From CAVTWH01 sp963794685 (lineage in GTDB: Bacteria > Actinomycetota > Actinomycetes > Mycobacteriales > Micromonosporaceae), in contig CAWCFK010000012.1 of the NCBI GenBank assembly GCA_963794685.1, positions 496,001 through 560,000 on the forward strand: DNA of 64,000 nucleotides, given 5' to 3'. Positions 19,137 through 28,106 of the stretch are shown here, one piece after another. Numbering within the stretch: the first letter of the stretch is position 1; each line of letters opens with the position of its first letter. The notes under the pieces are model-generated. The model saw only the letters and a program-made list of their open reading frames with translations, was not told the origin of the DNA and made no database searches. A program made the position numbers and the translations under genes.

Positions 19137-19937
19137 TCAGAGCGTGACGGACGGGGTGAGGCCGGCCGCCGCCGAGCGGTCCAGCAGGGTCGCCACCGCC
19201 CGGTACCCCTGCTCGCCGAGGTTCTCGGTGAACTCGTTGACGTACAGCCCGATGTGCTGGTCGACCACGGCCAGCTCCATTTCCTGCGCGTGCTTGAGCA
19301 CGTAGTCGCGGCTGTCCTCCGGGTGCGCCCAGGCGTGCCGCACCGACGCCCGGATCCAGCCGGCTGCCTCGTCCGGGTCCACAGCGGCCGGATTCGCCAG
19401 GATCGCGCCGAGCGGGATCGGGGCGCCGGTCTCCTGCTCCCACCACGCGCCGAGATCCTGGACGCAGGTCAGGCCGTAGCGCTGGTAGGTGAACCGGGCC
19501 TCGTGGATGACCAGACCGGCGTCGTACCGGCCGGCGGCCACGCCAGGCATGATCTCGGCGAACGGCACGACCTCGATCCGGGCCGGCGGGTGGTCGGCGG
19601 CCCACAGCCGGAACAGCAGGTACGCGGTGGTCCGCTCGCCAGGGACAGCCACCGTGCCACCCGCGACCGACCTGCCGTTGGTCAGCACCAGCGGGCCACA
19701 GCCGCGCCCCAGCGCGCCGCCGCACGGCAGCAGCCGGTAGCGGTCCAGTAGCCAGGGCAGCGCCGCGAAGCTCACCTTGACCAGGTCGTACCGGCCGTCC
19801 AGGGCGGTGGTGTTGGTGACGTCCACGTCGGCGTACGTCACCTCGATCTCCGGCGCGCCCGGCACCAGGCCGTGACTGAGGGCGTGGAAGACGAAGGTGT
19901 CGTTGGGGCAGGGCGAATGCGCGAGAGTCAGTGCCAC
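19137..19937 (-). CDS. mqnD: 1,4-dihydroxy-6-naphthoate synthase MqnD
   Basis: MqnD converts cyclic dehypoxanthinyl futalosine to 1,4-dihydroxy-6-naphthoate in the futalosine route to menaquinone. The 266-residue product has the periplasmic-binding-protein-like fold and the family motifs SPCPNDTFVFHAL at the N-terminus, DVDVTNTTALDGRYDLVKVS, and GLVIHEARFTYQRYGL with the catalytic His. It overlaps the upstream mqnB by 10 bases, so the two are translationally coupled. Confidence 0.93.
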   Translation of the reverse strand: MALTLAHSPCPNDTFVFHALSHGLVPGAPEIEVTYADVDVTNTTALDGRYDLVKVSFAALPWLLDRYRLLPCGGALGRGCGPLVLTNGRSVAGGTVAVPGERTTAYLLFRLWAADHPPARIEVVPFAEIMPGVAAGRYDAGLVIHEARFTYQRYGLTCVQDLGAWWEQETGAPIPLGAILANPAAVDPDEAAGWIRASVRHAWAHPEDSRDYVLKHAQEMELAVVDQHIGLYVNEFTENLGEQGYRAVATLLDRSAAAGLTPSVTL

Positions 19938-20591
19938 CCGGCCAACGTACCCGCGGCCCGGGTGAGGCCTGCGGCACAGTCGGCCAGGGCGGCGAAGGCC
20001 AGGTCCAGCCGCCAGGACGGGCGGTCGCGCGGGCCGATCGGGTTGGCGATGGTACGCAGCTCAGCGAACGGCACTCGGGCCCCGGCGGCGGCCACCCCGA
20101 CGCCGTACCCCTCCATCGCCTCGGCTACCGCGTCCGGGTGCCGGCGGCGCAGTTCGGCCGCCCCCTGCGCGGTCCCGGTCACCGTGGTCACGGTGAGGAT
20201 CAGTCCGGCCGTGGCGTGCGGTAGCGCTCCGGTCAGCGCGTCGAGCAGGTCGGCGTCGACCGGTGCGGTGGCACTGCCGAAGCCGAGGGCGTCCAGCGAA
20301 ACGAAGCCGTCCGGCGAGTCGGCGCCCAGGTCGGCGGCGACGCAGCCGGTACCGAGCACGGTCGCCCCGAGCGGCGCCACCTCCGGGTACCCGCCCGCGA
20401 TCCCCGCGCAGATCACCGCCCGGTACGGGGTACCGGCGGCCTCGCGCACGGGCCAGCAGCCGGGCGGTGCCGGCGGCTGCCGCAGCCGGCCCGACCCCGA
20501 CAGCGCACACCGCTGCGGTGGCCGGATCGAGGTGCCGGCGCAGCGCGTCGGCCTCCGCCTCGACGGCGGTCGCCACCAGCAGTCCGGTCAC
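19928..20591 (-). CDS. mqnB: Futalosine hydrolase MqnB (single frameshift)
   Basis: MqnB removes hypoxanthine from futalosine, the step before MqnC and MqnD. The N-terminus MTGLLVATAVEAEADALRRH and the later segments CAGIAGGYPEVAPLGA, LTVTTVTGTA and EAMEGYGVGVAA (nucleoside-binding Glu) are typical of the nucleoside phosphorylase-like fold. The frame breaks near 20449: GTGCGCGAGG where one more base is expected to join LLARAR to EAAGTPYRAVICAG. The start overlaps the upstream MFS stop as ATGA. The presence of mqnB and mqnD shows that this organism makes menaquinone via futalosine. Confidence 0.9.
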
Positions 20592-22291
20592 CCGTCGGTA
20601 CCCGGCTCGGACTGGTTCGGTGGCGTACCCGGCCGGTACAGGTGATATGTGGGCAGGTCCTCGTCGGTGCGCTCGATCACCCGGGTCGGATGCGGGTCGC
20701 CGAGCCCCGGCGCGGCACCAGCCGGGGTACCCACGCCCGGCTCGGTCGTTGTGCCGGCGCCGGGCTCAGTCAGCCTGGTGGTGGCCGGGTCGGTACGCGG
20801 GCCACGCTCGTCCCGGGCCGACCGGCTACGCCAGCCGCGCCGCCGTTGCTCCTGCTGACGCGCCGGGGCAGCGGCCGGGGTCGGGGCGGACACCGTTGCA
20901 GTGGCCGCCGGTGGAGTGGCCGCGGGTGGCGTGGCTGCCGGCCCGGGCATCTTCTCGGTGGCCGCCGCGCCGGTCAACCGCTCCCGGCGCAGCCGGGCGG
21001 CGACCAGGCCGGCCCGCACCGCCGTCGCGACCGCCACCGCCGCGGCGACCAGCACTCCGAGCCGCCCGCCGAACGGGATCAGCCCGAGCGCTCCACCGAG
21101 CACGAAGGCCAGCATCTGCAGCGTCTCCGAGTGCGCGAACGCGCTGGCCCGTACCTCCTCGTCGACCCGCTCCTGGATGGTGGCGTCGGCCGCCAACTTG
21201 GACAGCCCGCTCGCGGCGGAAGCGACCAGGCAGAACATCGCGACCGAGGCGAGCGAGTACACGGCCGCCGCGATTACCCCGCTGACCGCCACCGCCGCCA
21301 ACGCGAGCGCCTGCAACTGGGCCGGTCGGCGGATCCGCAGCCGGGTACCGACGCCGGTGGCGAGCAGGCTGCCGCCGCCGAGAGCGCCACCGACCACCCC
21401 GAGCGCCGCGACCGGGCCGAGGGTGAAGCCGACGAAGTCGCCGCTCAGGTCGCGCGAACGGATCGCGAAGGCCAGGTAGAGCGTCAGGAAGCCGAACAGC
21501 AGGCGCAGCCCGGCGCTGCCGGCGATGGTCGCGGTGACCAGCCGGTTGGAGAGCACCTTGCGGGTGCCCCGGCCGGGCATCGTGAAGATCCGGGGGACCG
21601 ACTCGGGCGGCGCCGAGTCGGCCGGGGCCGGCAGCCGCAGCGCGATCACCATGCCGATCACGAAGATCACCGTGGCGATCCGCAGCGGCCACTGCGGCCC
21701 GATCCAGACCGCGACCACACCGATCGGGGCCACCAGGATGCCGGCCACCGCGCCGTACACGGAGGCGCGTGCACCGGCTTCGGAGAGCCCGAGTCCGGCC
21801 GGCAGCAGTCGGGGCACCGCCGCGCTGCGGGCCACTCCGTAGGCGCGGGAGAGCACCAGGACGCCGAATGCGGCCGGGTAGAGCCCGAAGGAGAACAGGT
21901 AGTCGGAGATAAGCCAGGCGAGGAAGGCGCGACCGAGCATGGTGGCCGCGAGCGCGTACCGCCGGCCGTGCCGGAACCGGTCGAGCAGCGGCCCGACCAG
22001 GGGGGCCAGCAGCGCGAACGGGGCCATCGTGATGAGCAGGTAGAGGGCGACCTTGCCGCGTGCCTCGCCGGCCGGGACGCTGAAGAAGATGGTGCCGGCC
22101 AGGCCCAGGGTGACCAGGGTGTCCCCGGCGCAGGACGCGGCGTGCAGGTCGAGCATCCGGATCATGCCGATCTCGCCGCCGCCGCCACTGACCCGCAGGC
22201 CGTGGGCGCGTCGGCCGACCCAGCGCCCGCTCGCGCTTACCCCGCGAAGGGCGTAGTAGATCGTGTTTGGAAGCATCGGCATGCCCACCAT
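20588..22291 (-). CDS. MFS-type transporter, first gene of the mqn operon
   Basis: The product is about 567 residues with roughly 11-12 transmembrane helices (LVTLGLAGTIFFSVPAG, VALYLLITMAPFALLAPLVG, FGVLVLSRAYGVARS). It ends in a disordered tail of about 130 residues rich in Pro, Ala and Arg. It resembles the MFS_1 proteins commonly located next to futalosine genes in actinobacteria. The substrate is unknown. ATG codons at 22291, 22282 and 22276 are all possible starts; I chose 22291 without a clear ribosome binding site. Its stop overlaps the mqnB start. Confidence 0.82.
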   Translation of the reverse strand: MVGMPMLPNTIYYALRGVSASGRWVGRRAHGLRVSGGGGEIGMIRMLDLHAASCAGDTLVTLGLAGTIFFSVPAGEARGKVALYLLITMAPFALLAPLVGPLLDRFRHGRRYALAATMLGRAFLAWLISDYLFSFGLYPAAFGVLVLSRAYGVARSAAVPRLLPAGLGLSEAGARASVYGAVAGILVAPIGVVAVWIGPQWPLRIATVIFVIGMVIALRLPAPADSAPPESVPRIFTMPGRGTRKVLSNRLVTATIAGSAGLRLLFGFLTLYLAFAIRSRDLSGDFVGFTLGPVAALGVVGGALGGGSLLATGVGTRLRIRRPAQLQALALAAVAVSGVIAAAVYSLASVAMFCLVASAASGLSKLAADATIQERVDEEVRASAFAHSETLQMLAFVLGGALGLIPFGGRLGVLVAAAVAVATAVRAGLVAARLRRERLTGAAATEKMPGPAATPPAATPPAATATVSAPTPAAAPARQQEQRRRGWRSRSARDERGPRTDPATTRLTEPGAGTTTEPGVGTPAGAAPGLGDPHPTRVIERTDEDLPTYHLYRPGTPPNQSEPGTDG

Positions 22292-22355
22292 CGTGGCGCA
22301 TGACCGCGACCGGGCGCATCCGCCTTGCCGCCCCATCCCTCAACCCGGGACAGCC

Positions 22356-22462
22356 GCGTCCCCGATCCGGGCGTTCGCGTCTGCGATCCGGGCGTTCGCG
22401 TCTGCGATCCGGGCGTTCGCGTCCCCGATCCGGGGGTGGTCGTGTCCCCGATCCGGGCGATC
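22356..22462 (+). repeat. 21-bp tandem repeats (about 5 units)
   Basis: Units of GCGTC[CC/TG]CGATCCGGGCGTTC occupy 22356-22376, 22377-22397, 22398-22418 and 22419-22439, with a diverged fifth at about 22442-22462. The 21-base period is seven codons and one frame would read RVxDPGV repeatedly. The array nevertheless lies upstream of the likely GTG start of the DUF3027 gene and of the divergent MFS start, so it is probably non-coding. Confidence 0.85.
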
Positions 22463-22570
22463 GCGGCCCCGACCCGAACCCGGCGAGTCGCCGATTCGGG
22501 GCGGCGCGTCCGCGACCCGCGCGGGGGTCGGCTGGCCGCCGGCGGTGCCGGTGCGGCAGAATGTCACCCC

Positions 22571-23452
22571 GTGGTGACCAGGACAGCGGCGAGTCCGCGA
22601 GCGAAGCTCGACCAGGTGTGCGCCGACGCTGTGGACACCGCGCGGGAGGCGCTGGCGGGGGAGCCGGTCGGCGACCACCTGGCCGTGGTGGCCGAGGGCG
22701 AACGCCTGGTGACGCACTACTTCGCCAGTGGTCAGCCCGGCTACCAGGGCTGGCGCTGGGCCGTCACGGTGGCCCGCGCGCCGCGCAGCAAGCTGGTGAC
22801 GATCTGCGAGACGGTGCTGCTCCCCGGCCCGGAGGCGCTGGTCGCGCCGGCCTGGGTGCCGTGGCAGGACCGGGTACAGCCGGGTGACCTGGGCGTCGGC
22901 GACCTGATGCCGACGGCGGCCGACGACGACCGGCTGGTCCCGGGGTACCTGCTCTCCGACGACCCGGCCGTCGAGGATGTCGTCTGGGAGCTGGGTCTCG
23001 GCCGGCCCCGGGTGATGTCCCGGGACGGCCGGCTGGATACCGCGCAGCGCTGGTACGACGGCGATCACGGCCCGGACGCGCCGATCTCCACCGGAGCGCC
23101 CCGTTCCGCCCGCTGCGTGGGCTGCGGCTTCTACCTGCCGCTGGCCGGCGCGCTGCGGGCCAGCTTCGGCGCCTGTGGCAACATGTACGCCCCCGACGAC
23201 GGCCGGGTGGTGAGCGCGGACCACGGCTGCGGCGCGCACTCCGAGGTGCTCCAGGAGACCCCGGCCCTCGCGGACGAGCTGCCGACGATCTACGACGACA
23301 ACGAGGTCGACTCGATCGCCAACACCGACGAGGCCGGCGAGGTCCCCGAGGTCGAGGACGTCGCCGCGGTCGAGGACGTCGCCGAGACTGGGACGTCGCC
23401 CAGACTGAGGACGTCGCCGAGACTGAGGACGTCACCTCAGACTGAGGACTGA
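22571..23452 (+). CDS. DUF3027 protein with C-terminal repeats (frameshift near the end)
   Basis: The 293-residue frame starts at one of two adjacent GTG codons (22571 or 22574); CAGAAT at 22556-22561 could be its -10 box. Residues 20-230 match the actinobacterial DUF3027 family: ASGQPGYQGWRWAVTVARA, then DPAVEDVVWELGLGRPRVMS. A likely zinc-binding region follows with RCVGCGFYLPL, FGACGN and DHGCGAHSE. The tail is built from 18-base repeats coding EDVAET. After one copy the frame changes (ACTGGGACG where ACTGAGGACG is expected), giving SPRLRTSPRLRTSPQTED. Without this loss of one base the protein would end EDVTSD at 23445. Function is unknown. Confidence 0.85.
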   Translation: MVTRTAASPRAKLDQVCADAVDTAREALAGEPVGDHLAVVAEGERLVTHYFASGQPGYQGWRWAVTVARAPRSKLVTICETVLLPGPEALVAPAWVPWQDRVQPGDLGVGDLMPTAADDDRLVPGYLLSDDPAVEDVVWELGLGRPRVMSRDGRLDTAQRWYDGDHGPDAPISTGAPRSARCVGCGFYLPLAGALRASFGACGNMYAPDDGRVVSADHGCGAHSEVLQETPALADELPTIYDDNEVDSIANTDEAGEVPEVEDVAAVEDVAETGTSPRLRTSPRLRTSPQTED

Positions 23453-23467
23453 GACGCGGCGCTGCGG

Positions 23468-23766
23468 CTACTGGGCCGCGGCGGCCCGGCGGCGGCGTCG
23501 GTTGGCATCGTGCCTGAGCATGGTGAGCAGGCCGGGGATGCCGAGCAGGAAGCCGGCCAACGCGGTCCACAGCCAGCTGTCCCGGGCGTCGGCGAGGAGC
23601 AGGACGATCCCGACGACCGCCCACACCGCCATCCCGCCGAGCTGCGAACGGGACCATCGGCGGGTCCAGCGGTCGCAGTTCCCGGACCGGCGGCTGGGCC
23701 GCTCGCGGGTGCGGTGCCGGTGGATGCGTCCGCCGCGGGCGGGGTGGGGTCAGCGGGCTCGGTCAC
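23468..23766 (-). CDS. DUF2530 membrane protein (frameshifted)
   Basis: A GTG at 23766 opens a Pro/Ala-rich N-terminus (VTEPADPTPPAADAST). The middle reads PPVRELRPLDPPMVPFA in a second frame. The end reads LGGMAVWAVVGIVLLLADAR, WLWTALAGFLLGIPGLLTML and RHDANRRRRRAAAAQ in a third frame, stopping at 23468. These pieces in order match the DUF2530 family, a small protein with two membrane helices and an Arg-rich tail. Two indels are needed, near 23675 and 23645. Function is unknown. Confidence 0.65.
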
Positions 23767-23836
23767 CGCACGAGCATAAGGCGGGAGCGGTGTAGAACCG
23801 CAGGCAGGCCGCAGCGCCAAATGCCACCATTCGTAC

Positions 23837-25237
23837 ATGAGCCTCGATAGGTACTTTCTGGTCAGCGCGCGCGGGTCCACCGTGGGCCGCGAGGTGCGGG
23901 GCGGGCTCACCACGTTCTTCACGATGGCCTACATCGTGGTGCTCAATCCGCTGATCCTGGGCGGCGGCGTGGACGCCGACGGGGCGCGGCTGCCACAGAC
24001 CCAGATCGCGGCGGCGACCGCCCTGGTCGCCGGGGTGATGACGATCCTGATGGGGGTGTGGGCCCGGTTCCCGCTCGCGCTGGCGGCCGGGCTGGGCGTG
24101 AACGCGCTGGTGGCGTACACCATCGCGCCGCAGATGACCTGGGCGGACGCGATGGGCCTGGTGGTCATCGAGGGGGTACTGATCACCATCGTGGTGCTCA
24201 CCGGGCTCCGGCAGATGATCTTCAACGCGGTACCCACCCAGCTCAAGACCGCCATCGGCGCGGGCATCGGGCTGTTCCTGGCGCTCATCGGCCTGGTCGA
24301 CGCGGGCTTCGTGCGGGGCGGCACGACCAGCCCGCCACTGAACCTCGGGGTCGGCGGGGAGTTGCGGGGCTGGCCGTCGTTGATCTTCGCGGTCGGCCTG
24401 CTCGGCGTGATCGTGCTGATGGTGCTGCGGGTGCACGGGGCGATCCTGCTGGGCATCCTCGGCGCCACGGTGCTCGCGATCATCGCCGAGTCGATCGGCC
24501 ACTTCGGCACGCTGAGCGCCTCCAACCCGGACGGCTGGAGCCTGAACGTGCCGAAGTGGCCGTCCAACTTCGTGGACATGCCCGACCTGAGCCTGCTCGG
24601 CAACTTCAACGTGCTCGGCTCCTGGCGTACCGCCGGGGTACTGGTCAGCGTGATGTTCGTCTTCACCCTGCTGCTGTCGGACTTCTTCGACACGATGGGC
24701 ACGATGGTGGCGGTCGGCGCGGAGGCCGGCCTGCTGGACAAGCAGGGCAACCCGCCGCTTACCCGGGAGATCCTGCTGGTGGACTCGATCGCGGCGGCGG
24801 CCGGCGGGGCGGCCAGCGTCTCCAGCAACACCTCCTACGTGGAGAGCGCGGCGGGCGTCGGCGAGGGCGCGCGTACCGGCCTGGCCAGCGTGGTCACCGG
24901 GGCGCTGTTCCTGCTGGCGATGTTCTTCGCGCCGCTGGTGGAGGTCGTCCCGTTCGAGGCGGCCACCACGGCACTGGTGGTGGTCGGCTTCCTGATGATG
25001 ACCACGGTGGCGACGATCGACTGGACCGACTACGAGATCGCGATTCCGGCGTTCCTGACGATCATCCTGATGCCGTTCACGTACTCGATCTCGAACGGGA
25101 TCGGGGCCGGCGTGATTACCTTCGTGCTGCTGAAGGCGGTCCGCGGCCGGGCGCGGCAGGTACACCCGCTGCTGTGGGTGGTAGCCGCGCTGTTCATCGC
25201 GTACTTCCTGCGCGGCCCAATCGAGGACCATCTATAG
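23837..25237 (+). CDS. NCS2/AzgA-type purine permease
   Basis: A 466-residue, 12-helix proton symporter of the AzgA branch (guanine, hypoxanthine, adenine uptake). The signature segments are VRGGLTTFFTMAYIVVLNP, GLGVNALVAYTIA, DFFDTMGTMVAVG and the Ser/Thr-rich VSSNTSYVESAAGVGEGART in TM10. The start MSLDRYFLVSARGST is the usual one. It could take back hypoxanthine of the kind released by futalosine hydrolase 3 kb away, but that link is speculative. Confidence 0.92.
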   Translation: MSLDRYFLVSARGSTVGREVRGGLTTFFTMAYIVVLNPLILGGGVDADGARLPQTQIAAATALVAGVMTILMGVWARFPLALAAGLGVNALVAYTIAPQMTWADAMGLVVIEGVLITIVVLTGLRQMIFNAVPTQLKTAIGAGIGLFLALIGLVDAGFVRGGTTSPPLNLGVGGELRGWPSLIFAVGLLGVIVLMVLRVHGAILLGILGATVLAIIAESIGHFGTLSASNPDGWSLNVPKWPSNFVDMPDLSLLGNFNVLGSWRTAGVLVSVMFVFTLLLSDFFDTMGTMVAVGAEAGLLDKQGNPPLTREILLVDSIAAAAGGAASVSSNTSYVESAAGVGEGARTGLASVVTGALFLLAMFFAPLVEVVPFEAATTALVVVGFLMMTTVATIDWTDYEIAIPAFLTIILMPFTYSISNGIGAGVITFVLLKAVRGRARQVHPLLWVVAALFIAYFLRGPIEDHL

Positions 25238-25315
25238 AAACCTCGGCCGTTCGGGTTGGATCGACCGGTCGTACGGACAGGGGTGATCCGCGCCATACCC
25301 CCTTACCCACCGTTG

Positions 25316-25328
25316 TTAGCTAGGCTAA
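25316..25328. promoter_or_regulatory. Palindromic operator-like site before the MFS gene
   Basis: TTAGC-TAG-GCTAA is a perfect 5-base dyad with a 3-base centre, 47 bases upstream of the GTG at 25375 in a locally AT-richer stretch. It resembles MarR-type operators and only partly matches the DtxR/IdeR iron box. Confidence 0.5.
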
Positions 25329-25374
25329 GCAAAGGACAGACGAAGCATCCATCCCCCGGGAGGCGAACGCCGGC

Positions 25375-26664
25375 GTGCGAGCACGGTTGGACAGCACATT
25401 CCAGTCACTGCAGATCCGCAACTACCGACTCTTCGCCACCGGCCAGCTCATCTCACTGATCTTCGGCTGGGTGCAGATCACCGCCCAGGACTGGCTCGTG
25501 CTGCAGGTCACCCACGACTCGGGTACCGCGCTCGGCGTCGTGACAGCGTTCCAGTTCACGCCGATCCTGCTGCTGTCGCTCTACGCCGGCAAGCTCGCCG
25601 ACCGCTTCGACAAGCGCACCCTGCTGCTCATCGTGAACGTGGCCTGGCTGGTGCTCGCCACCGCGATGGGTGTGCTGGTGCTCGCCGGCGACATCCAGCT
25701 CTGGCAGATCTTCACCTTCGCCGCGCTGTGGGGCACCGTCAATGCGGTCGAGACGCCGGCCCGGCAGAGCTTCGTCTCCGAACTGGTCCCCACCGAACTG
25801 CTGCCCAACGCGCTCGCGCTGTCGGCCGCCACCTTCAACTCGGCCCGGATCGTCGGCCCGGCGCTGGGCGGGGTGGCGATCGCGCTGCTGGGTACCGGCC
25901 CGGCCTTCGTCCTCAACGCGGTCTCCTACGCCGGCCCGCTGGTGGTGCTCGGCCTGATGCGCACCGCCGACCTGCACCGTGACGCCGGCCGGGTACGCCG
26001 GGCCGCCGCCGACACCCGGGTCATCGACGGCCTGCGCTACGTGCGTCACCGCCTGGACCTGCTGCTGCCGATGGCGTTGATGCTGGTGGTCGGGATGTTC
26101 GCGTTCAACTTCCAGCTCACCATCCCGCTGCTGGCCAAGACCACCTTCCACAGCGGAGCGGCGTCGTTCGGCCTGCTCACCACGGCGCTCGCGGTGGGCG
26201 CGCTGGGCGGTGCGCTGGCCGGCTCCGCTCGCCGGTCCCGCCCTTCGGTGTGGGTACTGCTCGGTGCGGCCGTCGGCTTCGGCGCCACCACCGTGCTGGT
26301 CGGGTTCGGACCCAACTACCCGCTGACCGCGCTGCTGCTGGTACCCGCCGGATTCTTCATGATCTTCTTTGCCCAGGCGGCCAACCAGCGGGTGCAGTTG
26401 GGCGCGGACCCGGACATGCGCGGCCGGGTGATGGCCCTCTACATCATGATCTTCATGGGTACGAACCCGGTCGGCGCACCGTTGGTCGGTTGGGTCGCCA
26501 ACCAGTACGGCCCCCGGATGACCTTCTGGTTCGGCGGCCTCGTCGCCCTGCTGGTGGCCGTCGCAGCCCTGGTCTACCGGCTGCGGCTGGCCGGTGGCCG
26601 GATCCGGCTGCGGCTGCTGCCACTACCCCGGTTCTCCGTGGTGCTCCCGGAGAAGACGGCCTGA
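25375..26664 (+). CDS. MFS exporter (MFS_3 type)
   Basis: The 429-residue protein has about 12 helices. Its N-terminus SLQIRNYRLFATGQLISLIF, the loop motif GKLADRFDKRTLL and NAVETPARQSFVSELVP are typical of the EntS-like MFS_3 exporters. The GTG at 25375 follows GGGAGG at 25358-25363. Its own upstream dyad suggests control by a local repressor, although no regulator gene adjoins it. The cargo is unknown (siderophore or drug export in relatives). Confidence 0.85.
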   Translation: MRARLDSTFQSLQIRNYRLFATGQLISLIFGWVQITAQDWLVLQVTHDSGTALGVVTAFQFTPILLLSLYAGKLADRFDKRTLLLIVNVAWLVLATAMGVLVLAGDIQLWQIFTFAALWGTVNAVETPARQSFVSELVPTELLPNALALSAATFNSARIVGPALGGVAIALLGTGPAFVLNAVSYAGPLVVLGLMRTADLHRDAGRVRRAAADTRVIDGLRYVRHRLDLLLPMALMLVVGMFAFNFQLTIPLLAKTTFHSGAASFGLLTTALAVGALGGALAGSARRSRPSVWVLLGAAVGFGATTVLVGFGPNYPLTALLLVPAGFFMIFFAQAANQRVQLGADPDMRGRVMALYIMIFMGTNPVGAPLVGWVANQYGPRMTFWFGGLVALLVAVAALVYRLRLAGGRIRLRLLPLPRFSVVLPEKTA

Positions 26665-26708
26665 CCGGTCGCGGCGCGATGCGCCGGCGCCATGTCACAG
26701 TGCTGTGG

Positions 26709-26714
26709 CAGGGT
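26709..26714 (+). promoter_or_regulatory. -10 box (leaderless) of the MDMPI-like gene
   Basis: CAGGGT lies seven bases before the ATG at 26722, and there is no Shine-Dalgarno. Confidence 0.45.
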
Positions 26715-26721
26715 CGCCGGT

Positions 26722-27477
26722 ATGGAGTTCCGTGACTTCCTCGCCCACCTCGACGCCGACTACCGGCGGCTGCGCGAAGCCCTCGCCGACCACCTTGCCG
26801 ACGCCGTCCCGACCTGTCCCGGGTGGACCGGCGACGACCTGGCCCGGCACGTCGCCGAGGTCTACCTGCACAAGACGGAGTGCATCCGGCTCGGCGCCTT
26901 TCCCCGGCCGTGGCCGCCGGACCTCTCCGCCGAGCCGACCCTGGCGGTTCTCGACCGGGCCTACGCGGGCCTGACCGCCCAGTTCGCCGCCCAGCCGCCG
27001 CAGGCGCCGGCCGCCACCTGGTACGAATCGGACCAGACCGTCGGCTTCTGGATCCGCCGGATGTCCCAGGAGACCCTGATCCACCGCATCGACGCCGAGT
27101 TGACCGCGGGCGTGCCGGTCGCCCCTCTCGACTCCCGGCTCGCCGAGGACGGCGTGGACGAGGTACTCACCTGCTTCCTCGCCTACGGCAGCCACCGCTG
27201 GCAGGAGGACTTCACCACCAGCCTGCCCGGCACCGCCCAGCCGCCGGTACTGGTCAGCACCGGGGAGCGCGGCTGGCTGGTCCGAGCCACTCCGGACGGG
27301 GTGGGCATCGAGCCGGCCGGCGCCGATCAGCCGGCCCCCGCCACCGTCGCCGGCCCGCCCGCTGCGCTGCTGCGCTGGCTGTGGAACCGGGGCGACGACG
27401 ACGGGGCCGTTCGCATCGATGGCGACCCTGCCCTGGTCACCGGCCTGCGGGCGTTACTCACCGACGCGACCCAGTAG
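26722..27477 (+). CDS. Maleylpyruvate isomerase-family (MDMPI/DinB fold) protein
   Basis: The 251-residue product starts MEFRDFLAHLDADYRRLREA. It carries CPGWTGDDLARHVAEVYLHK (the first metal-binding His), MSQETLIHRIDAEL (HxxD) and the C-terminal sterol-carrier-like part ending LLTDATQ. This matches the actinobacterial TIGR03083-type, mycothiol-dependent maleylpyruvate isomerase superfamily. The metal ligands appear intact, so a mycothiol transferase or isomerase role is possible; the substrate is unknown. Confidence 0.85.
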   Translation: MEFRDFLAHLDADYRRLREALADHLADAVPTCPGWTGDDLARHVAEVYLHKTECIRLGAFPRPWPPDLSAEPTLAVLDRAYAGLTAQFAAQPPQAPAATWYESDQTVGFWIRRMSQETLIHRIDAELTAGVPVAPLDSRLAEDGVDEVLTCFLAYGSHRWQEDFTTSLPGTAQPPVLVSTGERGWLVRATPDGVGIEPAGADQPAPATVAGPPAALLRWLWNRGDDDGAVRIDGDPALVTGLRALLTDATQ

Positions 27478-27519
27478 TTCACTATCTGTCGATCGGTAGC
27501 TTTCGCTGCGTTCGCGAAT

Positions 27520-27525
27520 TAGCCT
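27520..27525 (+). promoter_or_regulatory. -10 box of the small membrane protein gene
   Basis: TAGCCT lies eight bases before the GTG at 27534, and no ribosome binding site is visible. Confidence 0.4.
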
Positions 27526-27533
27526 CAAAAGCT

Positions 27534-28106
27534 GTGGCGGTCGTCGAGAACGCGATCGTGATTGTGGCGGTGCTGGCACTGCCGTTCATGCCGTGCCTGT
27601 TCATCGTCATCGTGCGCCTCGATGACCTGGTCGAATCCGTCGGCCGTACCCGGCGTCGCCGCCGTCGCGAGGCCCGGGAGCGGCGCGACGCCCGGCGCCT
27701 GCTGCGCGCCGCAGGACTGTGCCCGGCCCGGCCCTGGCACTGGCGGCGCAGTCACCTTCCACCGGAACCGACGACGCTGGCCTGGTGGCCACCTGTTCCC
27801 GGTACGCCACCGCCCACGCCGCTGCCCACCGGCCGGCCGGTCGGTCCGCCGATCGAACGCCTCGCCGCCGACCTGCGCCGCCTCGCCGGCCAGCGCCTCG
27901 GCCTGGCGACCCGTTCGCCGGTCTGGTTCTCGGCCGTGCAGCGCGCCTACGACGACCGGCTCTGCGTGGCCTGTCAGGAGCTGGAGATCCCGCAGCACCT
28001 GGCAGAGTTGTCCGGCGTGGACCTGGACATCGAGCGGGTACGGGTGGAGGGCCTGCTGCAACGCGCCGGCCTCGCCTTCCGGGACGCCGAGGCCGACCGG
28101 GCGTGA
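27534..28106 (+). CDS. Small single-pass membrane protein
   Basis: The frame of 190 residues begins VAVVENAIVIVAVLALPFMP, a single N-terminal helix, followed by an Arg-rich stretch (RTRRRRRREARERRDARR) and a Pro-rich linker. The C-terminal soluble part is predicted helical (LAADLRRLAGQRLGL, CVACQELEIPQHLAELSG). It overlaps the next start as GTGA. I do not recognise a family; N-in or N-out topology and partners are unknown. Confidence 0.65.
   Translation: MAVVENAIVIVAVLALPFMPCLFIVIVRLDDLVESVGRTRRRRRREARERRDARRLLRAAGLCPARPWHWRRSHLPPEPTTLAWWPPVPGTPPPTPLPTGRPVGPPIERLAADLRRLAGQRLGLATRSPVWFSAVQRAYDDRLCVACQELEIPQHLAELSGVDLDIERVRVEGLLQRAGLAFRDAEADRA

Noticed and set aside
22356..22462. CRISPR-like array
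   Set aside because: The repeats are directly adjacent, only 21 bp long and without spacers, and there are no cas genes.
25316..25334. DtxR/IdeR iron box
   Set aside because: The match to TTAGGTTAGGCTAACCTAA is only about 13 of 19 bases, and the symmetry centre differs.
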